In this document: in pieces, positions 34,262 through 44,664 of the stretch
Layout: each line of letters begins with the position of its first letter
Numbering within the stretch: position 1 is the first letter of the stretch
Source: a virus
Direction: 5' to 3' (one strand)
Virus record (IMG/VR): IMGVR_UViG_3300027749_000073
Location: 1-64,000 of that record
Length of the DNA stretch: 64,000 nt
Translations under genes and position numbers: made by a program
The notes under the pieces: model-generated
Database searches by the model: none
Seen by the model: the letters and a program-made list of their open reading frames with translations, nothing else
Told to the model about the DNA's origin: nothing

Positions 34262-37200
34262 ATGGCTGTTGGTCGAATTTCTGGTCCGCTCTTAAAAGCA
34301 AACCTTCTTCGCGACGGTGTGAATTTAGCTTTTGAGACCGACTTATTATTTTTAGATGTAGTAAACGGGCGGATAGGCATTAAGACAGCATCGCCACAAT
34401 ACACACTTGACGTTAATGGTACAACTCGTACTACAAATCTTCAAACAACAACTCAAGCAAATATTGCTTCGTTTACATTTAGTACAAATACTATTGCAAG
34501 CACTAACAGCATTATTAGTTTAGAGCCATCTGGCTCAAACTCTGTTGTTTATCAAAGTAAAGTTTTAGTTAATAATAATCTTCAACTTTATACAAACAGT
34601 ATTCAAACAACTACTACTAATTCTGATTTAGAAATTAGAACCAATGGTACTGGCCAAGTTAATATTAATTCAAACGTCTATGTCACAGGTAATGTGCATG
34701 CAACCGGCAATATTACTGCTGATGGAAATATTACTATTGGTGATGCAAATACTGATGGTGTTACTTTTAACGCAGATATTACAAGTAATATTATTCCGGA
34801 TGTTACCAATTTTTATGACCTAGGAAGTGATCCTACAGCTAGCGGAAAAGCATGGAAAACATCATACATTACAGATGTTAAAACTACAAATATTACCACT
34901 GCTGGCATTACTGCTAATGGCGTTAACCTAGTTTTACCTCAAGGTAATATCCGATATGTTGCAACTACCGGTAGCGATTCGAACGCAGGCGTCCATGAAC
35001 ACAATCCGTATTTAACGTTAAAATATGCACTAAGCCAAGCACAAAGCGGTGATACTATTGTCATATATCCAGGAACATACTCTGAAATATTTCCTTTAAC
35101 GATTCCGCAAGGAGTAACGGTTAAAGGAACAGGAGTTCGTGCGGTTAATATTACGCCTACTGTTGGCACAATTGACAAAGATGCGTTTTTATTAAACGGC
35201 GAAGTTACTATCGAAGATTTAACTATTAGTGGGTTTAGATTTAATTCAACTAATAATACCGGGTATGGTTTTAGATTTGCTAGCAATTTCTTAGTCACTA
35301 CTCGCAGTCCATATATTAGAAATGTAACAGTAATTACAAAAGGATCAACTACATCTACTGCTGATCCATATGGGTTTGACAGCAATGATGCAGGTAAAGG
35401 TGCATTATTAGACGGTAGTGTTGCAAATGTAAACAGTAAAGAAGCTACTGGTTTATTCCATTCTGTAACTTTTATTACACCTAACCAAGAAACATTGATT
35501 GCAACTAATGGTGTCAGGATTGAATGGTTAAATTCATTCACTTACTTCGCAGATATTGGCATATACGCATACAGCGGGACTACAGGTTTTGCAGGTGCAG
35601 GTCAAACACGTCTTAGAATCGATACACGCACCGGAACATGGGCAACTGGTAACACAGTAACATACTATGATACTAATGGAACTACTGTTTTAGGAACAGG
35701 TACAATTGCAAGTATTACTGGAAACTATGTTAACTTAACTGGAAAATGTATTGGTTTTCAAACAATTTCTAATAGAACAAGTAAGTTAATTTATCCAAGT
35801 GGTAATGCATCTTTATCGACTGCTCAAAAGAAATTTGGTACAGCAAGTCTTGCATTGGACGGCACTGGCGATTTTATCACAGTTGCATCGCAGCCTGATT
35901 TTGAATTTGGCACAGGTGATTTCTGCGTTGAAATGTGGATCTATAGAACCGGAAGTCCTGGTGTTAATCAAATCTTAGCCGATTTTCGTTCATCGACACC
36001 GCAGATTGTTCCGACATTTTATTTAAGTACAACATATTACCCTTCGTTAGTTGTTAACGGTGCAACTGTTATTACTGGCACTACCGCTGCTGCATTAAAT
36101 ACATGGACACACGTTGCACTATCTAAAAGTGGAACTAGTACTAAGATTTTTATTAACGGTACTCAAACCGGATCTACATACACCGATACTAATACCTATG
36201 TTCAAGGACCTGTTACTATTGGTGCGCGTTTTGATAATACTACTGCATTCTTTGGCTACATCGACGATGTGAGAATCAGTAAAGGTGTTCCGAGATACAC
36301 CAGTACATTTACAGTACCGGCTGCTGCATTAAGTGGCGATTTAAGCACTGTTCTTTTGCTACATTTTAATGGCACAAATGGTTCAACAACTATTTTAGAT
36401 GACGGTGTTACACTTCAAGATTTAAGAACAAGCGCAGGCGGCACTGCTACTATAATCAATCACGCAGATTATTCTGATTTTGCTGCTGAAATTCGAGCAA
36501 TCGGCAGTGCAAATATTTACGGTAACTATGGCATCAAAGGTGACGGCGATGGTGTTGTTATATACTTAATCTCACATAATTTATCGTATGTTGGCTCAGG
36601 AAAATCTAGTATTAATAACCCTAGCGAACGCATTGATGCCAATGAAATTACAAAATTAAATCGTGCTAAAATCTATTTTTCCTATGTTGACAATGACGGT
36701 AACTTTAACGTAGGCGACAAGTTTTCTGTTAATCAAAAAACAGGAGATGTAACATTTAACGGCCAGACAGTTAACGTTACATCGTTGACCGGTGTAACTT
36801 TTACCGATGGCACACATACTACATCAGTAACTGCTCAAGAAATTGATACTGGCAATCTTAGAATTAGCGGTAACACTATCGAAAGTATTACAGGTGATGT
36901 AAACGTTACTGCAGCAAGTGGTGCAATTAATCTACAAAATAATACCTACGTTTCTGGTAATTTAGATGTTACAGGAAATGTAACTATTGGCGGAAATATC
37001 ACTATCGGTGATCAAACTACAGACACGGTTAGTTTTATTGCAGGTATTAACAGTGATTTAATTCCATCAACTACTGCTACATATAACCTAGGAACAACAA
37101 GTTTACGTTGGAATAATGCGTATCTAAGTAGAGTTGAAATTGACAATTTAGTCATTGACAGCAACACGATTAGCACTACAAATGCTAATGATGATCTTCA

Positions 37201-38302
37201 ACTTATTGCAAACGGCACCGGAAGAATTTACATTCCTAGTAGCAGTGTTCAAATTGATCAGAATTTAACAGTTACTAATAACCTAACAGTAACAACCGGA
37301 ACTACCTATTTAAAAAGCGCAGGAGTTACTGGTACAATTACACAAACTGGTGACATTAACCAAACTGGCAATTTTACAACTAGCGGCAATACAAGTGTTA
37401 CTGGGAATATTACTGGTACTGGTTACCTGCAATTACCGCAAATTACAATTTCAGGTAACACTGTCCAAACTACAGTTACAGACACTGATTTGGAATTACA
37501 AGCAAATGGTACAGGGAATGTTATTATTGAAGGAATCAAAGTTCAAGATAACATCATCCAAAGTATTGTTGCTAACTCTAATATTACACTTACGCCTCAA
37601 GGCACAGGCGGCGTAATAATTAACAGTACTCAAAGCTTACAAATACCAGTAGGTACAACTGCCCAACGTCCTGGAACTCCTACTAATGGCATGGTGCGGT
37701 ATAATACTTCTTTGTTGAGATACGAAGGATACAACAATGGTTATTGGTTACAACTTAGTGGTGTTATCGATAACAGCGGCAACACTAGGATTTTAGCAGA
37801 AGCAACTCCCGGTGCAAATGATAATATTTTATATTTTTATGCTAACAATAATTTAACTGCTACAATTGACAGTACAAAATTATTCACGCAACGATTACAA
37901 ACTAGCAACTTAGATATTAATAATAACACTATTAGTTCAATAACTACAAACAGTGATATTAATTTAACTGCAACCGGGACTGGTCGTATTAGGTTTGGAA
38001 ATCTAGCAGTAAGCAGCAACACAATTGCTAATATTGTTACTGATGCAATTACAGATTTCTCACAGGCAGGGACAGGTTACGTTAAATTTAGTGGCACCTA
38101 TGGTGTCGTAATTCCTAGTGGTAATACTGCAACCGATCGCCCACCTGTAACTGAAACCGGTATGATACGATTTAATACAGTCGACAAAGGTGTCGAAGTC
38201 TTTAACGGTATTTCATGGGGTAGTGTTGCAGGTAGTGCTAACGGAGTGTCAGCATCAACTGCAAATGATATTGGGTTAGCATCTGCATTAATTTTTGGAT
38301 AA
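34262..38302 (+). CDS. Giant tail-fibre-like protein with beta-helix and LamG-like insertion (A2)
   Basis: The 1346-residue paralogue of 30942-34139 has the same order: MAVGRISGPLLKANLLRDGV, strand repeats, beta-helix (TLKYALSQAQSGDTIVIYPG, TIPQGVTVKGTGVRAVNI), then further strand repeats and the TGMIRFNTVDKGVEVFNGIS end module. At about residues 444-742 it carries extra sequence absent from A1. The core of this (about 510-705) reads as a concanavalin/LamG-type domain: FGTASLALDGTGDFITVASQ, FCVEMWIYRTG, TWTHVALSKSGTSTKIFING and FFGYIDDVRISKGVPRYTST. Such domains bind sugars, so an acquired receptor-binding function is plausible. Expression is from its own late promoter. Confidence 0.75.
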   Translation: MAVGRISGPLLKANLLRDGVNLAFETDLLFLDVVNGRIGIKTASPQYTLDVNGTTRTTNLQTTTQANIASFTFSTNTIASTNSIISLEPSGSNSVVYQSKVLVNNNLQLYTNSIQTTTTNSDLEIRTNGTGQVNINSNVYVTGNVHATGNITADGNITIGDANTDGVTFNADITSNIIPDVTNFYDLGSDPTASGKAWKTSYITDVKTTNITTAGITANGVNLVLPQGNIRYVATTGSDSNAGVHEHNPYLTLKYALSQAQSGDTIVIYPGTYSEIFPLTIPQGVTVKGTGVRAVNITPTVGTIDKDAFLLNGEVTIEDLTISGFRFNSTNNTGYGFRFASNFLVTTRSPYIRNVTVITKGSTTSTADPYGFDSNDAGKGALLDGSVANVNSKEATGLFHSVTFITPNQETLIATNGVRIEWLNSFTYFADIGIYAYSGTTGFAGAGQTRLRIDTRTGTWATGNTVTYYDTNGTTVLGTGTIASITGNYVNLTGKCIGFQTISNRTSKLIYPSGNASLSTAQKKFGTASLALDGTGDFITVASQPDFEFGTGDFCVEMWIYRTGSPGVNQILADFRSSTPQIVPTFYLSTTYYPSLVVNGATVITGTTAAALNTWTHVALSKSGTSTKIFINGTQTGSTYTDTNTYVQGPVTIGARFDNTTAFFGYIDDVRISKGVPRYTSTFTVPAAALSGDLSTVLLLHFNGTNGSTTILDDGVTLQDLRTSAGGTATIINHADYSDFAAEIRAIGSANIYGNYGIKGDGDGVVIYLISHNLSYVGSGKSSINNPSERIDANEITKLNRAKIYFSYVDNDGNFNVGDKFSVNQKTGDVTFNGQTVNVTSLTGVTFTDGTHTTSVTAQEIDTGNLRISGNTIESITGDVNVTAASGAINLQNNTYVSGNLDVTGNVTIGGNITIGDQTTDTVSFIAGINSDLIPSTTATYNLGTTSLRWNNAYLSRVEIDNLVIDSNTISTTNANDDLQLIANGTGRIYIPSSSVQIDQNLTVTNNLTVTTGTTYLKSAGVTGTITQTGDINQTGNFTTSGNTSVTGNITGTGYLQLPQITISGNTVQTTVTDTDLELQANGTGNVIIEGIKVQDNIIQSIVANSNITLTPQGTGGVIINSTQSLQIPVGTTAQRPGTPTNGMVRYNTSLLRYEGYNNGYWLQLSGVIDNSGNTRILAEATPGANDNILYFYANNNLTATIDSTKLFTQRLQTSNLDINNNTISSITTNSDINLTATGTGRIRFGNLAVSSNTIANIVTDAITDFSQAGTGYVKFSGTYGVVIPSGNTATDRPPVTETGMIRFNTVDKGVEVFNGISWGSVAGSANGVSASTANDIGLASALIFG

Positions 38303-38305
38303 ACA

Positions 38306-38635
38306 ATGGCTACATTTTTAAGAACAACAGTAAAGAAAAATATCGGAACTACTCCGATCACTGTATTAACAGCAGGTGCAACTAGTAGTTTTACGATTAT
38401 CGGGTGTAATTTATCAAATACAACAGACTACGATGTTATTGTTAACATAACAATTACTGATGCTACTAGTGTAACCGGTAGCTATGTATCTGCACTAACA
38501 ATACGACCGTACAATAGCGCAAAGATAATCACTAACGGTGAAAAATTAATATTAGCAAGTACTTGCACGATGACAATAACTAGTGATACAGATAACAGTA
38601 TCGATGCAATAATAAGTTATGCTGAAGTAATATAA
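38306..38635 (+). CDS. Small beta-rich virion protein
   Basis: The 109-residue protein starts MATFLRTTVKKNIGTTPITV and continues with strands SSFTIIGCNLSNTTDYDVIV, NITITDATS and CTMTITSDTDNSIDAIISYA. It resembles the proteins at 29588 and 51960 in size, strand layout and position next to a giant fibre gene. It begins 3 bp after the A2 stop, so it is translationally linked. A fibre cap or connector is my inference; there is no motif to name. Confidence 0.6.
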   Translation: MATFLRTTVKKNIGTTPITVLTAGATSSFTIIGCNLSNTTDYDVIVNITITDATSVTGSYVSALTIRPYNSAKIITNGEKLILASTCTMTITSDTDNSIDAIISYAEVI

Positions 38636-38644
38636 GGAATTACA

Positions 38645-39001
38645 ATGAGTAATTATTTTTTAGGTAATGAAAAATCTGATATCATAGGTGATAGTGCAAC
38701 ATATTTGTACGGATTACGCAGAACAGATGATGGTGAATTATATTTTGCAAGAGTAAATCAACTAAGCAGAAGCGATTCAATACAAATTAACAAAGAGGGC
38801 GATCCTTCTGAAAATTATCCTGATTTTGAAATGGATGTTGATTTTTTTGAAGGTAGAGATGTGTATCATAATTTAACTTACAAAAACTTAAATTATGAAC
38901 AATATCGGTGGGAAGACAGAAACATATATTACTATATTGATAGTTCAGGCAATTTAGTAATGCGGACTGACACTAAATATCAGTATCCAACTGGAATATA
39001 A
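38645..39001 (+). CDS. Conserved small virion protein
   Basis: The 118-residue protein reads MSNYFLGNEKSDIIGDSATY, LYGLRRTDDGELYFARVNQL, then YPDFEMDVDFFEGRDVYHNL and LNYEQYRWEDRNIYYYIDSS. It is rich in Tyr, Asp and Arg, unlike its Thr-rich neighbours. I recall it as a well-conserved structural protein in T4-like marine phages, usually beside fibre genes. It has an AAGGAAT ribosome site. Probably a linker between fibre and baseplate; no biochemical role is known to me. Confidence 0.7.
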   Translation: MSNYFLGNEKSDIIGDSATYLYGLRRTDDGELYFARVNQLSRSDSIQINKEGDPSENYPDFEMDVDFFEGRDVYHNLTYKNLNYEQYRWEDRNIYYYIDSSGNLVMRTDTKYQYPTGI

Positions 39002-39012
39002 CGAGGTAAGAA

Positions 39013-42000
39013 ATGGCTGAATTTAAATTAGATAAAATTAGATTTACCTGGAAAGGTGATTGGACTACTAGTATTTTTTATACTAAAGACGACATTGTTC
39101 GTTATGGCGGAAAGTCGTATGTATGTCTAGTAGGACACACTGCAAGTTCCAATTTCTATACAGACTTAAACTATATTAATACTGCAACTGAACCTGATAT
39201 TGCTGCTCCAAAATGGACACTATGGTTTGATGGTTATGCATGGAAAAGTAGTTGGAATTATTCAACATTTTATAATCAAGGCGATGTTGTTAGATTTAAC
39301 GGATATTTATATCTTTGTATTACCTCTCACACCTCTACTGCAAATATTAACAGCATGTCAGGGTTAACTACTGATTCATCAAACTGGTCAGTCTATCTTA
39401 AAACTGATTATTGGACAGGTGAATGGATAGTTACTACTGCATACCAAAAAGGCGATATTGCAAGATATGGCGGCACTATTTATAGATGTATAATTACACA
39501 TCAGTCAGATCCACTAATTGGTTTTCCAAGTTGGGGATGGGAAATTGTTACACAAGGTATTGATTATAAATCATCGTGGGCAAGCTCAACTGTGTACAAA
39601 GCATACGACCTTGTAAAATATGGAGCAAATATTTGGAAATGTACTACTGATCATACTTCCGCAAGTACGTTTACACCAGCTAATTGGACAATTTACGTAC
39701 CTGGTGTAACATTTAGAAACAATTGGAATAATGCTACTAGCTATATTCCAGGTGATATTGTAGGATATGGCGGTTACAATTACACAAGTAATACTCACAA
39801 TACAAATTCAGTGCCATCGACTCATCTAGTTGATTGGACATTAGTAACTAAAGGTTTTAGAATACAAGGTGACTGGTCATCTGCTACGCAATATTATGTC
39901 GGTGACGTTGTTAGAAGAAATGGCTATGTGTATGTTAGTATCGCAGATAATTTAAATTTAGAGCCAGCATCAAACGTAAGTTATTGGACTACCTTAATCA
40001 CTGGTACGCAGTGGAATAATCGCTGGGTAGTCGGTACTTCATATTTATTAGGCGATATTGTAATTTACAAATCAATTGCATATCTATGTATTTTAGCCCA
40101 TACTGCGTCATCAGGTAACAATCCAATTTCTGGTATCGGTGTACAATGGAATACATTAATTTCAGGTGATGCAAATGAACCTATGACAACTATAGGTGAT
40201 ACTCTAACCTATAACATAGTTAATACTGCATTGCCGATCGGAACATCCGGCAATGTTCTTAAATCATCAGGAACGATGCCGTACTGGGGAGACTTTGGCG
40301 GTATTACAGTTGTGTATTACGTTGCTCCAAACGGTACAGATACGGTTACTTCTGGTACTACGTTAGCAAACCCGTTTTTAACTATAAAATATGCATGTGA
40401 TTTTATTAGAGGATTAGCAGTACCTAGTGCTACATTGTTTATTAAAACAGGTATTTACACAGAAACATTGCCTATCATTGTTGCTGCTGGATTAGAATTA
40501 GTAGGTGACGAAATTAGAAGCACTGTTGTTCAACCTGCATCTGGATATACAACGTCAAATATGTTCTATGTACGAAATGGTTCTGGTATTAGAAACATGA
40601 CATTAACAGGGCTATCTGGTTCATTAGGCACAGCAAATATTTATGGAACTAGTCGCCCAACAGCAGGAGCGTATGTTAGTTTAGACCCGGGTTCAGGCAC
40701 TAATGATTCTTCGGTTTGGATTACGACAAAATCACCATATGTACAAAATGTATCTACATTTGGAACTGGTTGCACTGGCTTAAAAATTGATGGAACATTA
40801 CATAACGGCGGCAACAAATCAGTTGTTGCTAACGATTTTACTCAGATCTTAAGTGATGGTATTGGCGTTTGGTGTACTGGCTCAAGTGCATTAGTTGAAT
40901 TAGTATCTGTGTTTTCATATTATGGCCACATTGGATACTTAGCAGAAAATGGTGGCAAAATTCGTGCTACAAATGGTAACAGTTCATATGGTACATACGG
41001 TACAGTATCAGAAGGATACGATTCAACCGAAACTCCATTAGCTGGAACTGTTAATAACAGAAATCAATCTGCACAAGTTGCATCTGTTTTTGCAGGTCAA
41101 GCACAAAATAAAATTTTAGCAGTTGAATACTCAAATGCAGGTCAAAATTACTCATTAATCTCTCCACCTACTTTTACATTTGGAGGTGCAGGAACTAACG
41201 TAAGCACATTAGTAGACGAATATAGAGACGGTGCAGTTTTTGAAGCAATGATAACTGGTACAGACGCAAATGCAGGTGGTTTTGGCTATTTAACTGCAGG
41301 AAACCAAGCACAAGGTGGTACTTCGACTACTATTGTTATTGCATCAAATGATACTAACTTAGCTGCAAATTATATAGGAATGCGAGTTATTATTAACAGC
41401 GGAACAGGTGTTGGACAATACGGTTATGTTCAAGCATACAACAGTCTTTCAAAAACAATTTCAGTTTATAAAGAAAGCACGGGTACTGCAGGGTGGGATC
41501 ATGTTGTTCCAGGTACTACTATTGCAACAACTTTAGATTCAACTACGGTTTACAGTATTGAACCTTGTGTTACATTTACTACACCGACGTTTGCATTAGG
41601 AAGTACCGGTACTCCGACTAACGCAAACAGTATTACTTATGGTAATGGAAAGTTTGTAGTTGTAGGTGGATCAGGTACTGGGGTTATGCAATATTCATCT
41701 AATGGAACATCGTGGACTACCGGTACCGGTTCTGTTGCATTTAATAATCCATCAGTTGCATTTGCTGCAGCATCTAATACATTTGTTGGTATTAATGCTA
41801 GCGGAAGTACTTATGGATATTCGGCTAACGGTACATTGTGGACTGCTGGTACATTACCAACATCTGCAACAAATTCCTCTATCATTTCTGCAAGCACTAA
41901 TGTAGCGTATATAAGTTACAGCGGAAGTACTAGAACTAACCTGTTAACTTATAGTGAGAATTTTAGTACCTGGAATACCAGCCTACCAGGAATTTCTAGT

Positions 42001-44613
42001 AATGCAACTACTGCACCTGACGGAACAACTACCGGAACGTTATTTACTTCATCTATTACATCACAATCAGTTTGGTGGAATTATACTATAAACACTAATG
42101 ATACTACTATTAGAACATTTTCAGTATTTCTTAAACCAGGAACTGTAGTATCTACTGGTATTGTTATGGTATATACCGGTTCTGCTAGTTCATACATTCA
42201 ATGCCAGATAACATGGAGTACATTATCTGTTACTTCACAGAATACTGCAGGTAACGTATCAGTCTCAACTCCAGTTGCAGTCGGTAATGGATGGTATAGA
42301 TTGTCAGTAACTGGTAGTAATTTAGTAGCAGCTAATACGTTCATACAACTCCAAATTCAACCAGCTTACACAGGTACTGGAACATGTTACGTATGGGGCG
42401 CACAACTTGAAACAGGAACCAGAGCATCAGGATATATTCAATCAGTTGCTACTCAAGGTACTGCAACCACTGAATTATTAACTTCTTCAGACGGTACGAC
42501 ATGGAATGCACTAGGCTGCCCTGCAGGAAATTTTAAATATCTTGCATATGGCACCGGAGTTTATATAGCTTCTACAGGTACAAATACAAACACAATTGGA
42601 TATAGTTATAACGGTATAACTTGGACTAATATAACATTACCAGAAACTAACTATTGGTCAGCTATCGCATACGGTAATGGCCGATTTGTAATAACTAACA
42701 CTAATGGATACTCGAGTTCATTTTATTCATTGGACGGAATTACTTGGACACGCGCAGATTTACCTACTAGCGGATATTGGAGTATTACTTACGGTCAAGG
42801 TATGTTTATAGCAGTGTCTGGTACTAATGGAGGTTGTAGAAGCACAGACGGAATTAACTGGACGTCATTTACTCCTGGTGCATTTTATAACTATATTGCA
42901 ATCGGTAACCCATCTAATACACCGAGATTTGTAGCAGTTAGCTCAACCGGAAGTCTAACAGGCACGGTTGGAACACCTGCATTAGGTAGAGTTACTGTCG
43001 GATCTGGTAAAATTGGTTCAATTAAATTGTGGAATCCAGGAAGTGGATATCCTGCAACTCCTACTACTGCGCAATTTGTTGCTAGTGTAAATGGAACAAT
43101 ATTATCGTTAACCTTATTAAATTTAGGTTCTATAGTTAACGGTATGGTATTATATGGCGGACGTGGTAATGTTGCAGCTAACACTGTAATTACTGGACAA
43201 AATAACGTAACATTTGTTGGTTTTATTAATGGAACAATATTAACAGTAACATCAGTTAGTGTTGGTTCAATGGCAGTAGGATTAGTTCTTACTAATAGTG
43301 GCGTAGTTACTGGTACTACTGTAATAAGTTCAGATACAGCTGTGTTTAATGGTACTATTGCCGGTTCTACCTTAACAGTAACGACTATGGGATCAGGTAT
43401 TATATATCCGGGTATGGTTTTAACTGGTGGTGCATTACCTGCAGGATTGTATATTGTTTCTAATATTAGTGGAGCAGGTACTAATAGTACATGGCAAGTA
43501 AGTCAATCAGGTTCATATATTGTTTCTAATATTAATGGTATTAGATATCAAGTTGATACTTCTCAAACGATTGCAGTTGGATCTACATTTGGTGGTACTA
43601 GTTACAATATTAGTATTAGCCAAACATTAGCAACTGCTAACTTTTATGCATCACTTGAACCAGGTGCAATCGCTACTATAACTGACCCAAATGCATCGTC
43701 AACTGTGGTTATAAACTGTCGTGTAGGAAATGGAGTTTTAGGTAATCCATCATTTATCAATCGTGGAAATAACTATCAAACATCAACTACTACTTGTACA
43801 ATTACAGGCGGTGCAGGGTATGCTGATATCTACCCAGTTTCAAAGTACTTAACAGTTAGCAATTTATCATATTCTCCAAGTTTAGGTGCAAGTTTAACAA
43901 TTGGAGCAAATCAGACTCAATATAAGATTGTTAATGTTACGAATCTAACCGGCGGAACATATTACTTACAAATTAGTCCAAGTATTTCAAGATCAATTAC
44001 GCCGGCACACGGCACTGCAATTGCAATTAGACAGAAATATAGTCAAGTACGACTAACAGGACATGATTATTTGTTAATTGGTACAGGTAATAAAACTACA
44101 TCAAATTATCCAAATACTGATATAACTACTGCAAAATCATATAATCAAGTAATGGAAAATAATTTAGGTCGTGTATTTGTAACTGCAACTGATCAAGATG
44201 GTAATTTTAAAGTTGGTAATTTATTTGGTGTACAGCAAGCAACAGGAACTGTTACTATATCTGCAGATTTATTTAATTTATCAGGACTTAATCAAATTAC
44301 ATTAGGCGGTGTACAAGTTGGGCAAAACACCGTTACTATTACACAGTTTTCAACTGATCCGTATTTTGTTGCAAACAGTGATAATATTGTTCCAACGCAG
44401 AAAGCAATTAAATCGTACATTGCAAATCAAATTAGTAACGGCGGTGCAAACGCGCAGACATCTATTATTACTGCAGGCACTGTTGGTGTTGGGCCATTCA
44501 GCATATTTTCATCAGCAGGTACGTCGATTAAAATTAACAATAAAATGAATATGACCAAAGGGGTCGACGGTGTAATGTTAGCGTTAGCATACTTTAAATC
44601 AAGTAGAAGATAA
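39013..44613 (+). CDS. Giant modular adhesin/fibre protein (paralogue B1)
   Basis: The 1866-residue protein is modular. Residues 1-380 hold seven or eight modules of about 55 residues with pattern W..WxxxTxYxxGDIVxYGGxxYxCxxxHT, resembling carbohydrate-binding modules of the CBM5/12 type. Residues about 430-680 form a beta-helix (VVYYVAPNGTDTVTSGTTLA, PYVQNVSTFGTGCTGLKIDG, LVSVFSYYGHIGYLAENGG). Residues about 850-1300 have Asp-box-like repeats (YGNGKFVVVGGSGTGVMQYS, SNGTSWTTG), interrupted at about 976-1150 by a separate domain (NLLTYSENFSTW.. to ..YVWGAQLETGTRASGYIQSV). The C-terminus (YSQVRLTGHDYLLIGTGN, TDQDGNFKVGNLFGVQQATG, NIVPTQKAIKSYI) is a fibre end shared with B2. Confidence 0.78.
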   Translation: MAEFKLDKIRFTWKGDWTTSIFYTKDDIVRYGGKSYVCLVGHTASSNFYTDLNYINTATEPDIAAPKWTLWFDGYAWKSSWNYSTFYNQGDVVRFNGYLYLCITSHTSTANINSMSGLTTDSSNWSVYLKTDYWTGEWIVTTAYQKGDIARYGGTIYRCIITHQSDPLIGFPSWGWEIVTQGIDYKSSWASSTVYKAYDLVKYGANIWKCTTDHTSASTFTPANWTIYVPGVTFRNNWNNATSYIPGDIVGYGGYNYTSNTHNTNSVPSTHLVDWTLVTKGFRIQGDWSSATQYYVGDVVRRNGYVYVSIADNLNLEPASNVSYWTTLITGTQWNNRWVVGTSYLLGDIVIYKSIAYLCILAHTASSGNNPISGIGVQWNTLISGDANEPMTTIGDTLTYNIVNTALPIGTSGNVLKSSGTMPYWGDFGGITVVYYVAPNGTDTVTSGTTLANPFLTIKYACDFIRGLAVPSATLFIKTGIYTETLPIIVAAGLELVGDEIRSTVVQPASGYTTSNMFYVRNGSGIRNMTLTGLSGSLGTANIYGTSRPTAGAYVSLDPGSGTNDSSVWITTKSPYVQNVSTFGTGCTGLKIDGTLHNGGNKSVVANDFTQILSDGIGVWCTGSSALVELVSVFSYYGHIGYLAENGGKIRATNGNSSYGTYGTVSEGYDSTETPLAGTVNNRNQSAQVASVFAGQAQNKILAVEYSNAGQNYSLISPPTFTFGGAGTNVSTLVDEYRDGAVFEAMITGTDANAGGFGYLTAGNQAQGGTSTTIVIASNDTNLAANYIGMRVIINSGTGVGQYGYVQAYNSLSKTISVYKESTGTAGWDHVVPGTTIATTLDSTTVYSIEPCVTFTTPTFALGSTGTPTNANSITYGNGKFVVVGGSGTGVMQYSSNGTSWTTGTGSVAFNNPSVAFAAASNTFVGINASGSTYGYSANGTLWTAGTLPTSATNSSIISASTNVAYISYSGSTRTNLLTYSENFSTWNTSLPGISSNATTAPDGTTTGTLFTSSITSQSVWWNYTINTNDTTIRTFSVFLKPGTVVSTGIVMVYTGSASSYIQCQITWSTLSVTSQNTAGNVSVSTPVAVGNGWYRLSVTGSNLVAANTFIQLQIQPAYTGTGTCYVWGAQLETGTRASGYIQSVATQGTATTELLTSSDGTTWNALGCPAGNFKYLAYGTGVYIASTGTNTNTIGYSYNGITWTNITLPETNYWSAIAYGNGRFVITNTNGYSSSFYSLDGITWTRADLPTSGYWSITYGQGMFIAVSGTNGGCRSTDGINWTSFTPGAFYNYIAIGNPSNTPRFVAVSSTGSLTGTVGTPALGRVTVGSGKIGSIKLWNPGSGYPATPTTAQFVASVNGTILSLTLLNLGSIVNGMVLYGGRGNVAANTVITGQNNVTFVGFINGTILTVTSVSVGSMAVGLVLTNSGVVTGTTVISSDTAVFNGTIAGSTLTVTTMGSGIIYPGMVLTGGALPAGLYIVSNISGAGTNSTWQVSQSGSYIVSNINGIRYQVDTSQTIAVGSTFGGTSYNISISQTLATANFYASLEPGAIATITDPNASSTVVINCRVGNGVLGNPSFINRGNNYQTSTTTCTITGGAGYADIYPVSKYLTVSNLSYSPSLGASLTIGANQTQYKIVNVTNLTGGTYYLQISPSISRSITPAHGTAIAIRQKYSQVRLTGHDYLLIGTGNKTTSNYPNTDITTAKSYNQVMENNLGRVFVTATDQDGNFKVGNLFGVQQATGTVTISADLFNLSGLNQITLGGVQVGQNTVTITQFSTDPYFVANSDNIVPTQKAIKSYIANQISNGGANAQTSIITAGTVGVGPFSIFSSAGTSIKINNKMNMTKGVDGVMLALAYFKSSRR
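40896..40988 (+). repeat. 93-bp tract nearly identical to 48003-48095
   Basis: This segment of B1 and the matching segment of B2 (offset 7107 bp) differ at one base (40920 T, 48027 C). The flanking homologous sequence just upstream differs at many third codon positions. It encodes part of the beta-helix end (ELVSVFSYYGHIGYLAENGG and following). Recent recombination or gene conversion explains the abrupt change. Confidence 0.9.
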
Positions 44614-44630
44614 TGCATTGCAATTAAACA

Positions 44631-44638
44631 CATAAATA
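44631..44638 (+). promoter_or_regulatory. Late promoter box before B2
   Basis: CATAAATA, followed by TATACATATAG, lies 27 nt before the ATG at 44665 in a 51-bp gap. It differs by one base from the T4 late core and has a TTGGAG ribosome site after it. Confidence 0.5.
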
Positions 44639-44664
44639 TATACATATAGATCTTGGAGCATTAA

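Noticed and set aside
34939-35541. 200-codon antisense ORF in the A2 fibre gene
   Set aside because: It is antisense to a clearly conserved beta-helix, has no ribosome site and reads as hydrophobic shadow sequence.
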